Shown: piece by piece, positions 33,505-41,126 of the stretch
Layout of the letters: each line of letters begins with the position of its first letter
How positions within the stretch are numbered: position 1 is the stretch's first letter
Assembly: GCA_023410595.1 (NCBI GenBank)
Contig: JAEYPO010000002.1
Coordinates: 1 to 64,000, forward strand
From: Bacillota bacterium
Lineage (GTDB): Bacteria; Bacillota; Clostridia; Christensenellales; SZUA-584
Direction of reading: 5' to 3'
Length of the DNA: 64,000 nucleotides
Notes under the pieces: model-generated
Databases searched by the model: none
Told to the model about the DNA's origin: nothing
What the model saw: only the letters and a program-made list of their open reading frames with translations
Made by a program: the position numbers and the translations under genes

Positions 33505-34332
33505 ATGGAATACAAAATTGTATCCGACAGCGGTTGTGACTTAACGCCGGAACTCAAAATGGAATTAAGAATTGAAACAGTGCCGCTTTCGATGACTTTG
33601 GGTAGCGCGACATACAAAGACGATGAAAATTTAGATGTTGATATTTTTTTAGCAGAAATGCATAGACATAAAGAGTTACCGAGGTCCTCTTGCCCATCTC
33701 CATATGATTTCATGGAAAAGTGTGAAGAGGGAAAGATAAACTTTATTGTAACATTATCATCAAAGTTATCCGGCTCATATGACAGCGCCTTAGTAGCAAA
33801 AGATATATTAAGTGAAAAGGGAATCGAGGCGCATGTGTTTGACTCAAAAAGCGCTTCTGCGGGGCAATTGCTGGTAGTTAAAAAACTACGGGACTTAGTG
33901 AACACAGGGCAGGATAAAAAAGAGATAATAAAAAGGCTTGAAGACTTTATAAAAAGGCTTAAGACGTTCTTTGTACTTGAGAATCTTGAAAATCTCCTGA
34001 AAAACGGCAGAATGAATAAGGTGACAGGTTTAATAGCAAGCGTATTGAATATTCGGCTGATTATGGCGGGAAATGAGCATGGCGAGATAGTTCTCCACTC
34101 AAAAGTCAAAGGTTCACAGAATTCCATCGTGAAGCTTGCGGAAATAATCGGAGATACCTGCAAAGACACCGCTGATCGGATTCTTGCTATTGGACATTGT
34201 AACAATAAGCATATTGATCTGTTTATGAAGATTGTGAAAGAGAAGTATTCCTTCAAGGATATAATTGTGACAACGACCCGGGGATTAACGGGGATGTATG
34301 CGAATTACGGGGGTATCGTAATAGCCTTTTAG
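33505..34332 (+). CDS. DegV family fatty-acid-binding protein
   Basis: 275 residues from ATG 33505, behind AGGGAGGG; a longer frame from 33454 lacks a site. DegV features: YKIVSDSGCDLT at the start, SSCPSPYDF, ITLSSKLSGSYDSA (here FIVTLSSKLSGSYDSA), VFDSKSASAGQ, and the C-terminal domain ILAIGHCNNKH. DegV/FakB proteins bind a single fatty acid and, with the kinase FakA, feed exogenous fatty acids into phospholipid synthesis. No fakA is next to it. AT-rich codon use. Confidence 0.93.
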   Translation: MEYKIVSDSGCDLTPELKMELRIETVPLSMTLGSATYKDDENLDVDIFLAEMHRHKELPRSSCPSPYDFMEKCEEGKINFIVTLSSKLSGSYDSALVAKDILSEKGIEAHVFDSKSASAGQLLVVKKLRDLVNTGQDKKEIIKRLEDFIKRLKTFFVLENLENLLKNGRMNKVTGLIASVLNIRLIMAGNEHGEIVLHSKVKGSQNSIVKLAEIIGDTCKDTADRILAIGHCNNKHIDLFMKIVKEKYSFKDIIVTTTRGLTGMYANYGGIVIAF

Positions 34333-34456
34333 ATTAGATAAATCTGTGGTTACCATGAGATGTGCGATAACCATTAATTAATATGAAAGTTCATTGATTT
34401 GACATGAGGTCCCCATAAGGCCATAAGATTATTATAAATAATAAAAGGAGATTCGT

Positions 34457-34711
34457 ATGGCCGATAAAACATTGGTATGTAAAGACTGTGGAAATGAATT
34501 TGTATTTACGGAAAGTGAGCAGGCTTTTTATAAAGAAAAAGGGTTTGAAAACGAACCGCAAAGATGTCCTGCTTGCCGTAGAGCAAAAAAGCAGCAAAGA
34601 GGCGGCGGCGGTTATGGTGGCGGTGGACGCAGCGGTGGTGGCTACGGTGGCGTAGGCGGCGGATGCAGAGATGCGCTACTAATGTCATTCCGAGCCTGCG
34701 AGGAATCTTAA
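34457..34711 (+). CDS. Zinc-ribbon protein, 3' end replaced by an R5 repeat
   Basis: 84 residues. The first half is a zinc ribbon typical of its family: LVCKDCGNEFVFTESEQAFY, then EKGFENEPQRCPACRRAKKQ (CxxC ... CxxC). A Gly/Tyr-rich linker follows. In relatives I recall, the linker leads to a second CxxC...CxxC ribbon. Here the frame instead runs into CRDALLMSFRACEES, whose last ten residues are translated from an R5 repeat (GTCATTCCGAGCCTGCGAGG, from 34683). The second ribbon is missing, so the gene looks truncated by repeat insertion or deletion. AAAGGAG gives a good start. The N-terminal ribbon may still fold. Confidence 0.8.
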   Translation: MADKTLVCKDCGNEFVFTESEQAFYKEKGFENEPQRCPACRRAKKQQRGGGGYGGGGRSGGGYGGVGGGCRDALLMSFRACEES

Positions 34712-34770
34712 GCTTGGCTATTTTTCGGAAGATTCTTCACTCGCTTTGCTCGTTCTGAATGACAAAAGGT
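34681..34770. repeat. R5 element with inverted ends
   Basis: GTCATTCCGAGCCTGCGAGG-AATCTT faces AAGATTCTTCACTCGC-TTTGCTCGTTCTGAATGAC (34728-34762). The unit is about 80 bases with GTCATTC/GAATGAC ends. Downstream to about 35030 are CTTTTTCTCCAAGGAGAAGG (34789-34808) and a hairpin AAGGGTT...AACCCTT (34977-35013). No gene. Confidence 0.75.
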
Positions 34771-35032
34771 ATTTTATCTGCAGCTACACTTTTTCTCCAA
34801 GGAGAAGGCAGTCATAAACACTCTCAGTCGCATGCCGGATATATGCTTAATAGACGATACCCTCTTGACAACATCCCCTTATCACGCCATTATATAAGAA
34901 AATAATTATACTAAAAAAAGTCTCCGGCCTTATGGGGACGATGATTTGCTTTTGGCGCGAAGCGCCATGGCAGCGAAGGGTTACAAGGGATTTCTGAAAG
35001 AGCAGAACCCTTTAATCCAACGGAGTAATACC

Positions 35033-35437
35033 ATGCAGATAACGTACCGTGACACAAAAGAATTTACAACAGAGCAGCTAAGAGACTTGTTTCTCTCGGT
35101 CGAGTGGTCGTCGGGGTATTATCCCGACAAGCTCGCTGCAGCGATGAAAAACTACGGCACGGTGTTTTCGGCGTGGGAGGGCGATAAGCTGATAGGACTT
35201 ATAAGCACGCTCGACGACGGCGTGATGACGGCGTACATACACTACGTGCTTGTAATGCCCGAATACCAGGGACGGGGGATAGGCCGCGAGCTGGTGCACC
35301 TCGCGGCGGAACATTACAAGGATTATCTTAGGATACTGCTCGTGGCGTACGACAACGAGATAGATTTCTACGAACACTGCGGCTTCACGAAGGGCGAAGG
35401 CAAGGCGGTAATGTATATTACGACGCTTTGGACATAA
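35033..35437 (+). CDS. GNAT family N-acetyltransferase
   Basis: 134 residues from ATG 35033 (MQITYRDTKEFT), behind CGGAG; an upstream frame to 34946 crosses repeat DNA. The acetyl-CoA-binding motif is LVMPEYQGRGIGRELVHLAA (near residues 67-86), preceded by the strand GLISTLDDGVMTAYIHYVL and followed by LRILLVAYDNEIDFYEHCGF. This is a single-domain GNAT. The substrate is unknown; many such enzymes acetylate amines or protein N-termini. Confidence 0.9.
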   Translation: MQITYRDTKEFTTEQLRDLFLSVEWSSGYYPDKLAAAMKNYGTVFSAWEGDKLIGLISTLDDGVMTAYIHYVLVMPEYQGRGIGRELVHLAAEHYKDYLRILLVAYDNEIDFYEHCGFTKGEGKAVMYITTLWT

Positions 35438-35480
35438 GCGTTACGGTACGTAAAAGTCTGATTGTATAGGAGGTTGCGTT

Positions 35481-35558
35481 ATGTCGGCAAGCCCGTCTTT
35501 TAATTTCAGCGGCATATTTATAGTGCTTCTGCTGCTTTTCAGCCTGTACGTAAGGTAA
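35481..35558 (+). CDS. 25-aa single-helix peptide
   Basis: TAGGAGG precedes the ATG by seven bases. The frame encodes MSASPSFNFSGIFIVLLLLF and then SLYVR. It is a polar N-terminus with a single membrane helix, and a clean terminator (35639-35660) follows. The length and pattern resemble the tiny membrane peptides of spore formers (YjcZ-like), but that is a loose comparison. Too short for automatic detection; the ribosome site is the strongest argument. Confidence 0.55.
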   Translation: MSASPSFNFSGIFIVLLLLFSLYVR

Positions 35559-35638
35559 AACGATAAAGAGAAGCGTAGCGTGCGATACGGCGGCGGATGC
35601 TGCTCCAGGTTTGGTTAACGATTCATATACAATACGAC

Positions 35639-35660
35639 GCGGGCTTAAGGCCCGCTTTTT
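35639..35660 (+). terminator. Terminator after the 25-aa gene
   Basis: GCGGGC and GCCCGC around TTAAG, then TTTTT. Confidence 0.75.
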
Positions 35661-35726
35661 GCTGCCGCTGTAGACCGCGGGGGAGATTGCGTTTATAATA
35701 GGGTAACAGCTTGAAAGGAATGAAGG

Positions 35727-36902
35727 ATGGACACTCAGCGTTTGCGTATGGAGCTTAATTCGCTCGTTATATTCAGGGGATTGCGGGAAGACAGCGTGAT
35801 AAGGAAGCTTGAAGCGCTGCTGCGCGAGGACGGCGACACCGCCGCAATGGCGGACCGCTACGCCGCGTTTGCGGAGGCGCTTTACCGCGCGGGCGGCAAC
35901 CTTACGGAGCACGTGCTGGGCAGCGTACTGGAGGACGAGAACGTATACGTGCTGCGTCGCGCGGCGGGCGAGGACGTATCGAAGCTGGAGGAATGCCTTG
36001 AAAATGAGCTTGGTCTGCTGGAAAAAATATCGCGGCTAAGGCCTGAGGACGTAAAAAAGCTCGTTGCTTACGACGGACACCTGCCCGGCTGGGAAACGGG
36101 CGAAGAGGATTTTGTTTCCGCGTACCGGCAGAGGATGAAAGAGCTGCCCTTCAAAGGGTTCGGCATATTTTCAAGGCACCGCATGTTCACCGTAAAGGAT
36201 TCGGAGCTCCGGCCCGTTAAGTGGCCCGACCCGGTTAAATTATGCGAGCTTAAAGGGTACGAGCGGCAGAGGCAGGCAGTAGCCGGCAACACGCTCGCGC
36301 TGCTTGCCGGCAAACCCGCCGCTAACGCTCTGCTGTTCGGCGACGCGGGTACGGGCAAATCCTCCACCGTCAAGGCAATGGTTAACGAGTACTGGGATAA
36401 GGGCCTGCGCCTCGTGGAGATAAACAAGAACCAAACGGGGGATATACCCGCCGTAATAGAGGTCGTATGCCGCAACCCGCTGAAATTCATACTGTTTATA
36501 GACGACCTCTCGTTCGCGGGGGAGGGCGACGGGTTTTACGCGCTCAAGGCCGCGCTGGAAGGCTCGGCGGCGGCTAAGGCCCCCAATACCGTAATATACG
36601 CCACAAGCAACAGGCGGCATCTTGTAAAGGAAACTTTCTCGGACAGGCAGGGCGACGACGTGCACCGCGGCGAGACGATACAGGAGCTTATTTCGCTGTC
36701 GGCAAGGTTCGCTCTGACGGTAGGGTTTTTGCGCCCCGACAAAGCGCTGTACCTGCGCATAGTGCGCGAGCTCGCCGGCGATGCTGGGCTGGATATCGGA
36801 GATGAACGGCTGGAGCTTGAGGCGGAGCGGTTCGCGGAGGGCGGACGCTCTCCGAGAGCGGCAAAGCAGTTCATAGAGCAGCTTAAACGAACGCACGTAT
36901 AG
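35727..36902 (+). CDS. DUF815-family AAA+-type ATPase
   Basis: 391 residues. An N-terminal helical region (1-160) precedes the ATPase core: KLCELKGYERQRQAVAGNTL, Walker A LLFGDAGTGKSSTVKAMVNE (near 208-227), Walker B KFILFIDDLSF, sensor-1 TVIYATSNRRHLV, and a C-terminal helical lid (RSPRAAKQFIEQL). This matches DUF815, a conserved but uncharacterised ATPase of Clostridia and proteobacteria. It probably acts in the cytosol on nucleic acid or protein. No partner gene is adjacent. The antisense long frames are shadows. AAAGGAATGAAGG provides the start. Confidence 0.92.
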   Translation: MDTQRLRMELNSLVIFRGLREDSVIRKLEALLREDGDTAAMADRYAAFAEALYRAGGNLTEHVLGSVLEDENVYVLRRAAGEDVSKLEECLENELGLLEKISRLRPEDVKKLVAYDGHLPGWETGEEDFVSAYRQRMKELPFKGFGIFSRHRMFTVKDSELRPVKWPDPVKLCELKGYERQRQAVAGNTLALLAGKPAANALLFGDAGTGKSSTVKAMVNEYWDKGLRLVEINKNQTGDIPAVIEVVCRNPLKFILFIDDLSFAGEGDGFYALKAALEGSAAAKAPNTVIYATSNRRHLVKETFSDRQGDDVHRGETIQELISLSARFALTVGFLRPDKALYLRIVRELAGDAGLDIGDERLELEAERFAEGGRSPRAAKQFIEQLKRTHV

Positions 36903-36910
36903 CCGTTTTG

Positions 36911-37273
36911 TCATTTGTCGGGAGCGTTATCACCGTTCTTCTTTATACGGGTGAGGCTTTTTGGGGTGTAAACGTCTGTATGGCGTTTTGCGGACGGGCG
37001 GGGCGCCAAAGTCTGATCCGCTTCGTCATGCCTGCTCTCGGCTTTGGCGGCTTTTGTCTCGTCATCGGCGGCGGTTTCACGAGCCGCGGAGCGCTTTGCC
37101 GCCTTTAGTTCAAGCTGGTGCAGTATTAACGCTATCGTAAATACACGCATGCTCACTTCATAGCTGAATTGAATAAAAGGCTCGCCGCCTATTGGAGCCC
37201 TTGTGATGCTTATGGAAGACGTCAGCTCACCCGCGTCTTCCGGCGTTTCGGGTATGACCGGCGGACCAAACAT
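36911..37273 (-). CDS. Hypothetical 120-aa protein
   Basis: The frame opens with MFGPPVIPETPEDAGELTSS, continues SYEVSMRVFTIALILHQLEL, and ends in an Ala/Lys/Glu-rich basic tail (KAAKRSAARETAADDETKAA). One weakly hydrophobic helix is present in the middle. GGGGGAAATG lies upstream at about ten bases. It converges with the DUF815 gene, eight bases from its stop. The composition is plausible but no family is recognised. Confidence 0.5.
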   Translation of the reverse strand: MFGPPVIPETPEDAGELTSSISITRAPIGGEPFIQFSYEVSMRVFTIALILHQLELKAAKRSAARETAADDETKAAKAESRHDEADQTLAPRPSAKRHTDVYTPKSLTRIKKNGDNAPDK

Positions 37274-37521
37274 TTAGCACATTTCCCCCGTATATACTTA
37301 TGACGCCTATGCCTGTTTATTACGGCTGCCAACGCGGCCTTATGCGCCGTGGATTAAATTAACAAACACCGCATATTAATTATCACATATTTAATACAAA
37401 TTATCGTATATAGTATATAATTGACTTGTTACAGCAAAGGCCTGTACGCGCGCGTATATTTTGTGATATAACTGATTCCATAAATTACACATACAACTAT
37501 GTGCCTTGGGAGGTATGCCTT

Positions 37522-38772
37522 ATGTGCGACACTATTTGCGTATTACCTGAGTATTCACTAAACGGCTCGAGCATGCTCGCCAAGAACAGCGACCGCGACC
37601 CCAACGAGCCTCATGTGATAACGTTCGTTCCCGCGCGCGGCCACGAGGCGGGGGAGAGGCTTAAGTGTACGTATATCGAAGTGCCCGAGGCCCGGCGCAC
37701 CAACGCCGTGCTGCTTTTTAAGCCCGACTGGATATGGGGGGCGGAGATGGGCGTAAACGAGCACGGCGTAGCGATAGGCAACGAGGCGGTGTTCACGAAG
37801 GCAAAGCAGGGGCCCGACGCGCTTACCGGCATGGACCTGCTTAGGCTCGCGCTTGAGCGCGCTGATAACGCAGAGGCAGCGCTCGAAGTTATTACGAGCC
37901 TGCTCCGGGAGTTCGGGCAGGGCGGCAACTGCGGCTATTCCAAGGATTTTCGGTACGACAACAGCTTTCTAATAGCGGACGCGACTTCGGCGTATATACT
38001 CGAAACGTCGGGCAGAAACTACGCGGCCGCGCCGTTAAGCGGCAAAGGCGCGATATCTAACAGGCTGTTCATGCGCCGCGAGCACACGCTGCGCGACGGA
38101 CTCAAAGAAGGCGAAGACTTCGCAAAGCGCTTTACGGAACCGCTGTTTTCGCACTTCTCACAGGCGAAGCGTAGGCGGGAGCAGTCTTTATGCGCCATAG
38201 GCGGCGGGCCTGTTTCCGTAAAGCAGATGATGAGCGCTCTGCGCACGCACAAAAAGGGTATTGATGGCCGTGAGTTTTCGCGAGGCAGCGTGTGCAGCGT
38301 GTGCATGCACGCGGGTGGGCTTGTAGGCGACCACACTACGGGCAGCTTTGTGGCGGTGCTGCGCGAAGGAGCTCCGATGACTGTATGGGCGACGGGCGCG
38401 TCCACGCCGTGCATAGCGGCATTCAAGCCTGTGTTTTTCGGAATAAACATTCCGCCCGTGTTTGAGGACGAGGCGCAAGGCCGCGAATACTGGCTCAGGC
38501 GCGAGCGGCTGCACCGAGCGGTTATCGCGGGGAAGGTGGACGTAAGTAAGCTGCGCTCAAGGATAGGCGAGCTGGAGCAGGCGTGGCTAGGTGAGGAGGA
38601 GAGGCTGTTTACGGGCACGCCGTCCTCAGAGCAGCTTAAAGAGTTCGCCATGCGTGCGGCAGCGCAAGAGCAGGCAATGATAGACGAGTTTTCGGTGCAA
38701 GATTGGGACGATATAAAAGGCGGCGGCAGTTATGTAAAGTACTGGCGCGGGAAGAACGAAAAACTTAAATAA
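37522..38772 (+). CDS. Peptidase C69 / secernin-type dipeptidase
   Basis: 416 residues from ATG 37522 behind GGGAGG. A longer frame to 37426 would bury the catalytic residue. After Met removal the N-terminal Cys2 (MCDTICVLPEYSLNGSSMLA) acts as the nucleophile, as in the Ntn-hydrolase family C69. KNSDRDPNEPHV, NEHGVAIGNEAVF, GMDLLRLALERA and the later NCGYSKDFRYDNSFLIAD fit the family. It cleaves dipeptides or acyl-peptide bonds in the cytosol. QueG-like gene follows 13 bases downstream and may be co-transcribed. Confidence 0.92.
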   Translation: MCDTICVLPEYSLNGSSMLAKNSDRDPNEPHVITFVPARGHEAGERLKCTYIEVPEARRTNAVLLFKPDWIWGAEMGVNEHGVAIGNEAVFTKAKQGPDALTGMDLLRLALERADNAEAALEVITSLLREFGQGGNCGYSKDFRYDNSFLIADATSAYILETSGRNYAAAPLSGKGAISNRLFMRREHTLRDGLKEGEDFAKRFTEPLFSHFSQAKRRREQSLCAIGGGPVSVKQMMSALRTHKKGIDGREFSRGSVCSVCMHAGGLVGDHTTGSFVAVLREGAPMTVWATGASTPCIAAFKPVFFGINIPPVFEDEAQGREYWLRRERLHRAVIAGKVDVSKLRSRIGELEQAWLGEEERLFTGTPSSEQLKEFAMRAAAQEQAMIDEFSVQDWDDIKGGGSYVKYWRGKNEKLK

Positions 38773-38785
38773 CCGGGGGGTCATC

Positions 38786-39457
38786 ATGGAAAACGTCATA
38801 AAGGAATTCGTACTGGGCAGCGGCGCCGACCTGTGCGGCATAGCGGGCATGGAGCTGTTCGCAGGAGCGCCGGAGGGCTTTAGCCCGCGGGACGTTTATA
38901 AGGACTGCAAGTCCATCATTGTATTCGCGAAACGGCTGCCAAAGGGTTTGACCTCGGTCAGCCCGCGCCTGATATACAACCACGCCACGGATGCGAACAT
39001 AAAAGAGCTCGACCGCATAGCGCTGGAGACCGCGCTAAAAATAGAGGACATGGGCGGCGTCGCTGTGCCGCTGCCGTCAGACGGCCCTTATGACTACTGG
39101 GAGAAAGAGACGCTTACCGGCAAGGGCCTCATATCGATGCGGCACGCTGCAAAAGCGGCGGGCCTTGGCAGCCTCGGCAAGAACACGCTGCTCATAAATA
39201 AAACATACGGCAACATGCTCAACATCGGCGCGGTGCTCACGGACTTAGAGCTAGAGTCCGACGAGCTGTCGGAGGAGCTGTGCATAGCGGGCTGCTGCCG
39301 GTGTCTCGACGAGTGCCCTTCGGGAGCGCTTAATGGCGTAAGCGCAGACCAGTCCAGGTGCAGGCCGCATACGTACGGCGAGAACGAGCGCGGCTTTGGC
39401 GTCGTGAACTGCAACAAATGCAGGGTCGTATGCCCGAGGGCGTTTGGGGTAAAGTAA
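38786..39457 (+). CDS. QueG-like epoxyqueuosine reductase family Fe-S protein
   Basis: 223 residues. The N-terminal part (GADLCGIAGMELF, CKSIIVFAKRLPKG) and the 4Fe-4S region (CCRCLDECPSGAL ... VNCNKCRVVCP) match the QueG/DUF1730 family, with two clusters implied by CxxCxxxCP and CxxCxxxCP. The length is short compared with full epoxyqueuosine reductases (about 310-380 residues). It may be one of the smaller homologues seen in Clostridia whose substrate is not known. GGGGGG lies before the ATG. R1 repeats follow the stop. Confidence 0.88.
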   Translation: MENVIKEFVLGSGADLCGIAGMELFAGAPEGFSPRDVYKDCKSIIVFAKRLPKGLTSVSPRLIYNHATDANIKELDRIALETALKIEDMGGVAVPLPSDGPYDYWEKETLTGKGLISMRHAAKAAGLGSLGKNTLLINKTYGNMLNIGAVLTDLELESDELSEELCIAGCCRCLDECPSGALNGVSADQSRCRPHTYGENERGFGVVNCNKCRVVCPRAFGVK

Positions 39458-39510
39458 GAGGCGCGGTAAGGGCTGGTAATACGCCTCAGAGGCGCTGCCC
39501 CTGAAACCCC

Positions 39511-39640
39511 GTTACTTTTCTTGAAGAAAAGTAACAAAAGACACGGTAAAGGATTGGTGTTCAATTTGTTATGTGTGCAGGCATACAGAAGTATACCCTA
39601 TCGTCGCTTCGCGCCACTTCCCCTGAAAGGGGAAGCAAAG
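39511..39640. repeat. Palindrome and R1 repeat
   Basis: GTTACTTTTCTTGAAGAAAAG plus TAAC (39511-39535) is a near-perfect palindrome with a central overlap. An R1 unit follows (39597-39636). No gene is supported between 39458 and the leader region at 39761. Confidence 0.7.
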
Positions 39641-39760
39641 ACAACAGCCTGGGGTTTAACGCAACGGCCGCTCTATTGCAGTAAAATGCGTATCTGCAAC
39701 ATGATGCTTAATATTACGTTACAGTCATAATGTTCAGATCAACATGTAAAATTATTTTCA

Positions 39761-39789
39761 TTGCTTTAATGATAGTTACATGATAAAGT
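39761..39789 (+). promoter_or_regulatory. Probable promoter of the methyltransferase leader
   Basis: TTGCTT (39761-39766), 17 bases, TAAAGT (39784-39789). Both hexamers are off-consensus, but the spacing and position before the small leader reading frame are right. Confidence 0.45.
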
Positions 39790-39814
39790 AAGTTAAGGAA
39801 AAAGGAGTGTATTG

Positions 39815-39832
39815 ATGTCGGTAATTCTGTAA
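39815..39832 (+). CDS. Five-codon leader peptide MSVIL
   Basis: AAAGGAG is followed at seven bases by ATG TCG GTA ATT CTG TAA. A strong ribosome site in front of five codons, inside a structured leader and ahead of a terminator, is the layout of ribosome-mediated attenuators such as those controlling antibiotic-responsive genes. Whether the peptide is really made is untested. Confidence 0.5.
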   Translation: MSVIL

Positions 39833-39968
39833 GGACTAAGGTTAATGGCTATAATGAGCAGTAGTGCTGCTCTTGTTTGTGATACCGAAAACTGCCTTAC
39901 AGATTGAACGGATCATTCACTGTTTATAATGGTGTGATTTGTAGCGCAGCGGCAAACTGTGCTTTTTT
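39818..39968 (+). promoter_or_regulatory. Candidate transcription attenuator upstream of the methyltransferase
   Basis: After the leader peptide, several pairings are possible. TCGGTA (39818-39823) pairs with TACCGA (39883-39888), and TCTGTAAGG (39826-39834) with CCTTACAGA (39895-39903). AGCAGTAGTGCTGCT forms a small hairpin. The 5' arms overlap the leader peptide's codons, so a ribosome on MSVIL would disturb them. A terminator (AGCGCAG/CTGTGCT, then TTTTTT) ends the leader 40 bases before the gene. Confidence 0.55.
39943..39968 (+). terminator. Leader terminator
   Basis: AGCGCAG pairs with CTGTGCT (one G-T pair) around CGGCAAA, followed by TTTTT. It lies between the leader peptide and the methyltransferase start, so it would stop transcription before the gene unless prevented from forming. 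Confidence 0.65.
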
Positions 39969-40009
39969 GTTTCTTTCTACAAGGCGATAATTAGAAAGGA
40001 AGGAATACC

Positions 40010-40735
40010 ATGTATACATTTACAGACCAGTTTATGTCCAATAATAAAAATGTTGAGTTCCTCAAAACCAATATGATGGGGCCAAACGCCATGCGGTTAT
40101 CAGAAGAGATGACTTCATATCTGAACATCGAGCCTGATATGCGCGTGCTTGACTTAGGCTGCGGGCGCGGTCTTTCCACGCTCTATCTGGTGAAAAAATA
40201 CGGCGTGTCCGTTTTCGCCGCCGACCTTTGGATTTCGCCGACGGAAAACTACGAGTGTTTCAAATCTCTCGGGATTGATGATAAGGCCTTTCCTATTTCC
40301 GTGGACGCGACGAAAGGGCTACCTTTCGCAAACGGATATTTTGACTTGCTGTTCACCGTGGGCGCTTACCATCATTTCGGCGATACGGAGCAAATGCTCC
40401 CGTCGCTCATTCCTTTTGTGAAAAAGGGCGGCTATATCGCCATCGCCATTCCCGGCATAAATTATGAATTTGGGGAAAACGTTCCTGATGAGATGAAGCC
40501 GTTTTGGAATTATGAGGTGGCAAGGACAATTCATTCTCTTGACTGGTGGAAAGATCTGTGGAAGAAAGCGGAGGGCATAGAAATTGTGGACATTCGTGAA
40601 ATGCTATGCTGTAAACAGTCATGGGATGAATGGCACACCAGCTATTGGGAAGGCATAGAGGAAGATATAAGGATGAGGAAAGCTGAAAACGGAAAGTATT
40701 ATAATCTTATTCAGATGATTGCTAAAGTCATTTGA
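40010..40735 (+). CDS. Class I SAM-dependent methyltransferase
   Basis: 241 residues. Motif I VLDLGCGRGLSTLYL (near residues 45-59), motif II VFAADLWISP, then FDLLFTVGAYHHFGD and KGGYIAIAIPGI give the Rossmann methyltransferase core. A C-terminal part rich in Trp (HSLDWWKDLWKKAEG) follows. The target is unknown: small-molecule or rRNA methylation are both possible. AAGGAAGG gives the start. Isoleucine codons are mostly ATC/ATT and codon use differs from the flanks, suggesting transfer. The attenuator-like leader raises the possibility of antibiotic-inducible resistance. Confidence 0.9.
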   Translation: MYTFTDQFMSNNKNVEFLKTNMMGPNAMRLSEEMTSYLNIEPDMRVLDLGCGRGLSTLYLVKKYGVSVFAADLWISPTENYECFKSLGIDDKAFPISVDATKGLPFANGYFDLLFTVGAYHHFGDTEQMLPSLIPFVKKGGYIAIAIPGINYEFGENVPDEMKPFWNYEVARTIHSLDWWKDLWKKAEGIEIVDIREMLCCKQSWDEWHTSYWEGIEEDIRMRKAENGKYYNLIQMIAKVI

Positions 40736-40805
40736 ATATACTCGCCGTTTTGCGGCCACCTTTGTCTCATCGTGCCTTAAAAGCATGACATGAACCAATA
40801 TTTAA

Positions 40806-40850
40806 AGCAGGCAGACTCCCTTAATGTCGGAGTCTGCCTGCTCTTTTTTT
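40806..40850 (+). terminator. Strong terminator after the methyltransferase
   Basis: AGCAGGCAGACTCC and GGAGTCTGCCTGCT form a perfect 14-bp stem around CTTAATGTC, followed by CTTTTTTT. Confidence 0.95.
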
Positions 40851-40959
40851 ATGAGAGCCCGGCACGGCTCAGTTTAAATCGACCTTCCATACTCGCCTCA
40901 ACCTTTTTCTGTTTGTCCTCGACAAATCATGTGTTATAATATACCCGCAATACCTATAG

Positions 40960-41070
40960 CTGGCAGGCTGGGCGCTCACGTATGGCTGGGGGGCGGCCGC
41001 GGCTCGGCTCGAAGCGGGCAATATTGTCAACTCATGGAGCACGTATACGCTGATAAGAAGCAAATAGTTT
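40960..41070 (+). pseudogene. Possible C-terminal remnant of a membrane protein gene
   Basis: The frame LAGWALTYGWGAAAARLEAG continues NIVNSWSTYTLIRSK and stops at TAG. It has protein-like composition but no start codon, and a TAG immediately before it. A promoter-like TTGTCC-16-TATAAT (about 40911-40938) lies upstream. It could be the relic of a lost gene or a non-coding stretch. Confidence 0.25.
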
Positions 41071-41126
41071 TAAACGAGGCCCACGGCAATTATTGAGGCC
41101 TGCCGGGGCGTATAAGGAGAGTACAT

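Noticed and set aside
33234..34256. 340-codon frame antisense to the DegV gene
   Set aside because: The DegV frame has family motifs and a ribosome site. The antisense frame is rich in Ser/Phe/Leu as expected for a mirror of AT-rich coding DNA.
39903..39929. TTGAAC-15-TATAAT as a second promoter of the methyltransferase
   Set aside because: The spacer is too short and a terminator follows within 20 bases of the -10 box, so transcripts would end at once. The sequence is better read as part of the leader.
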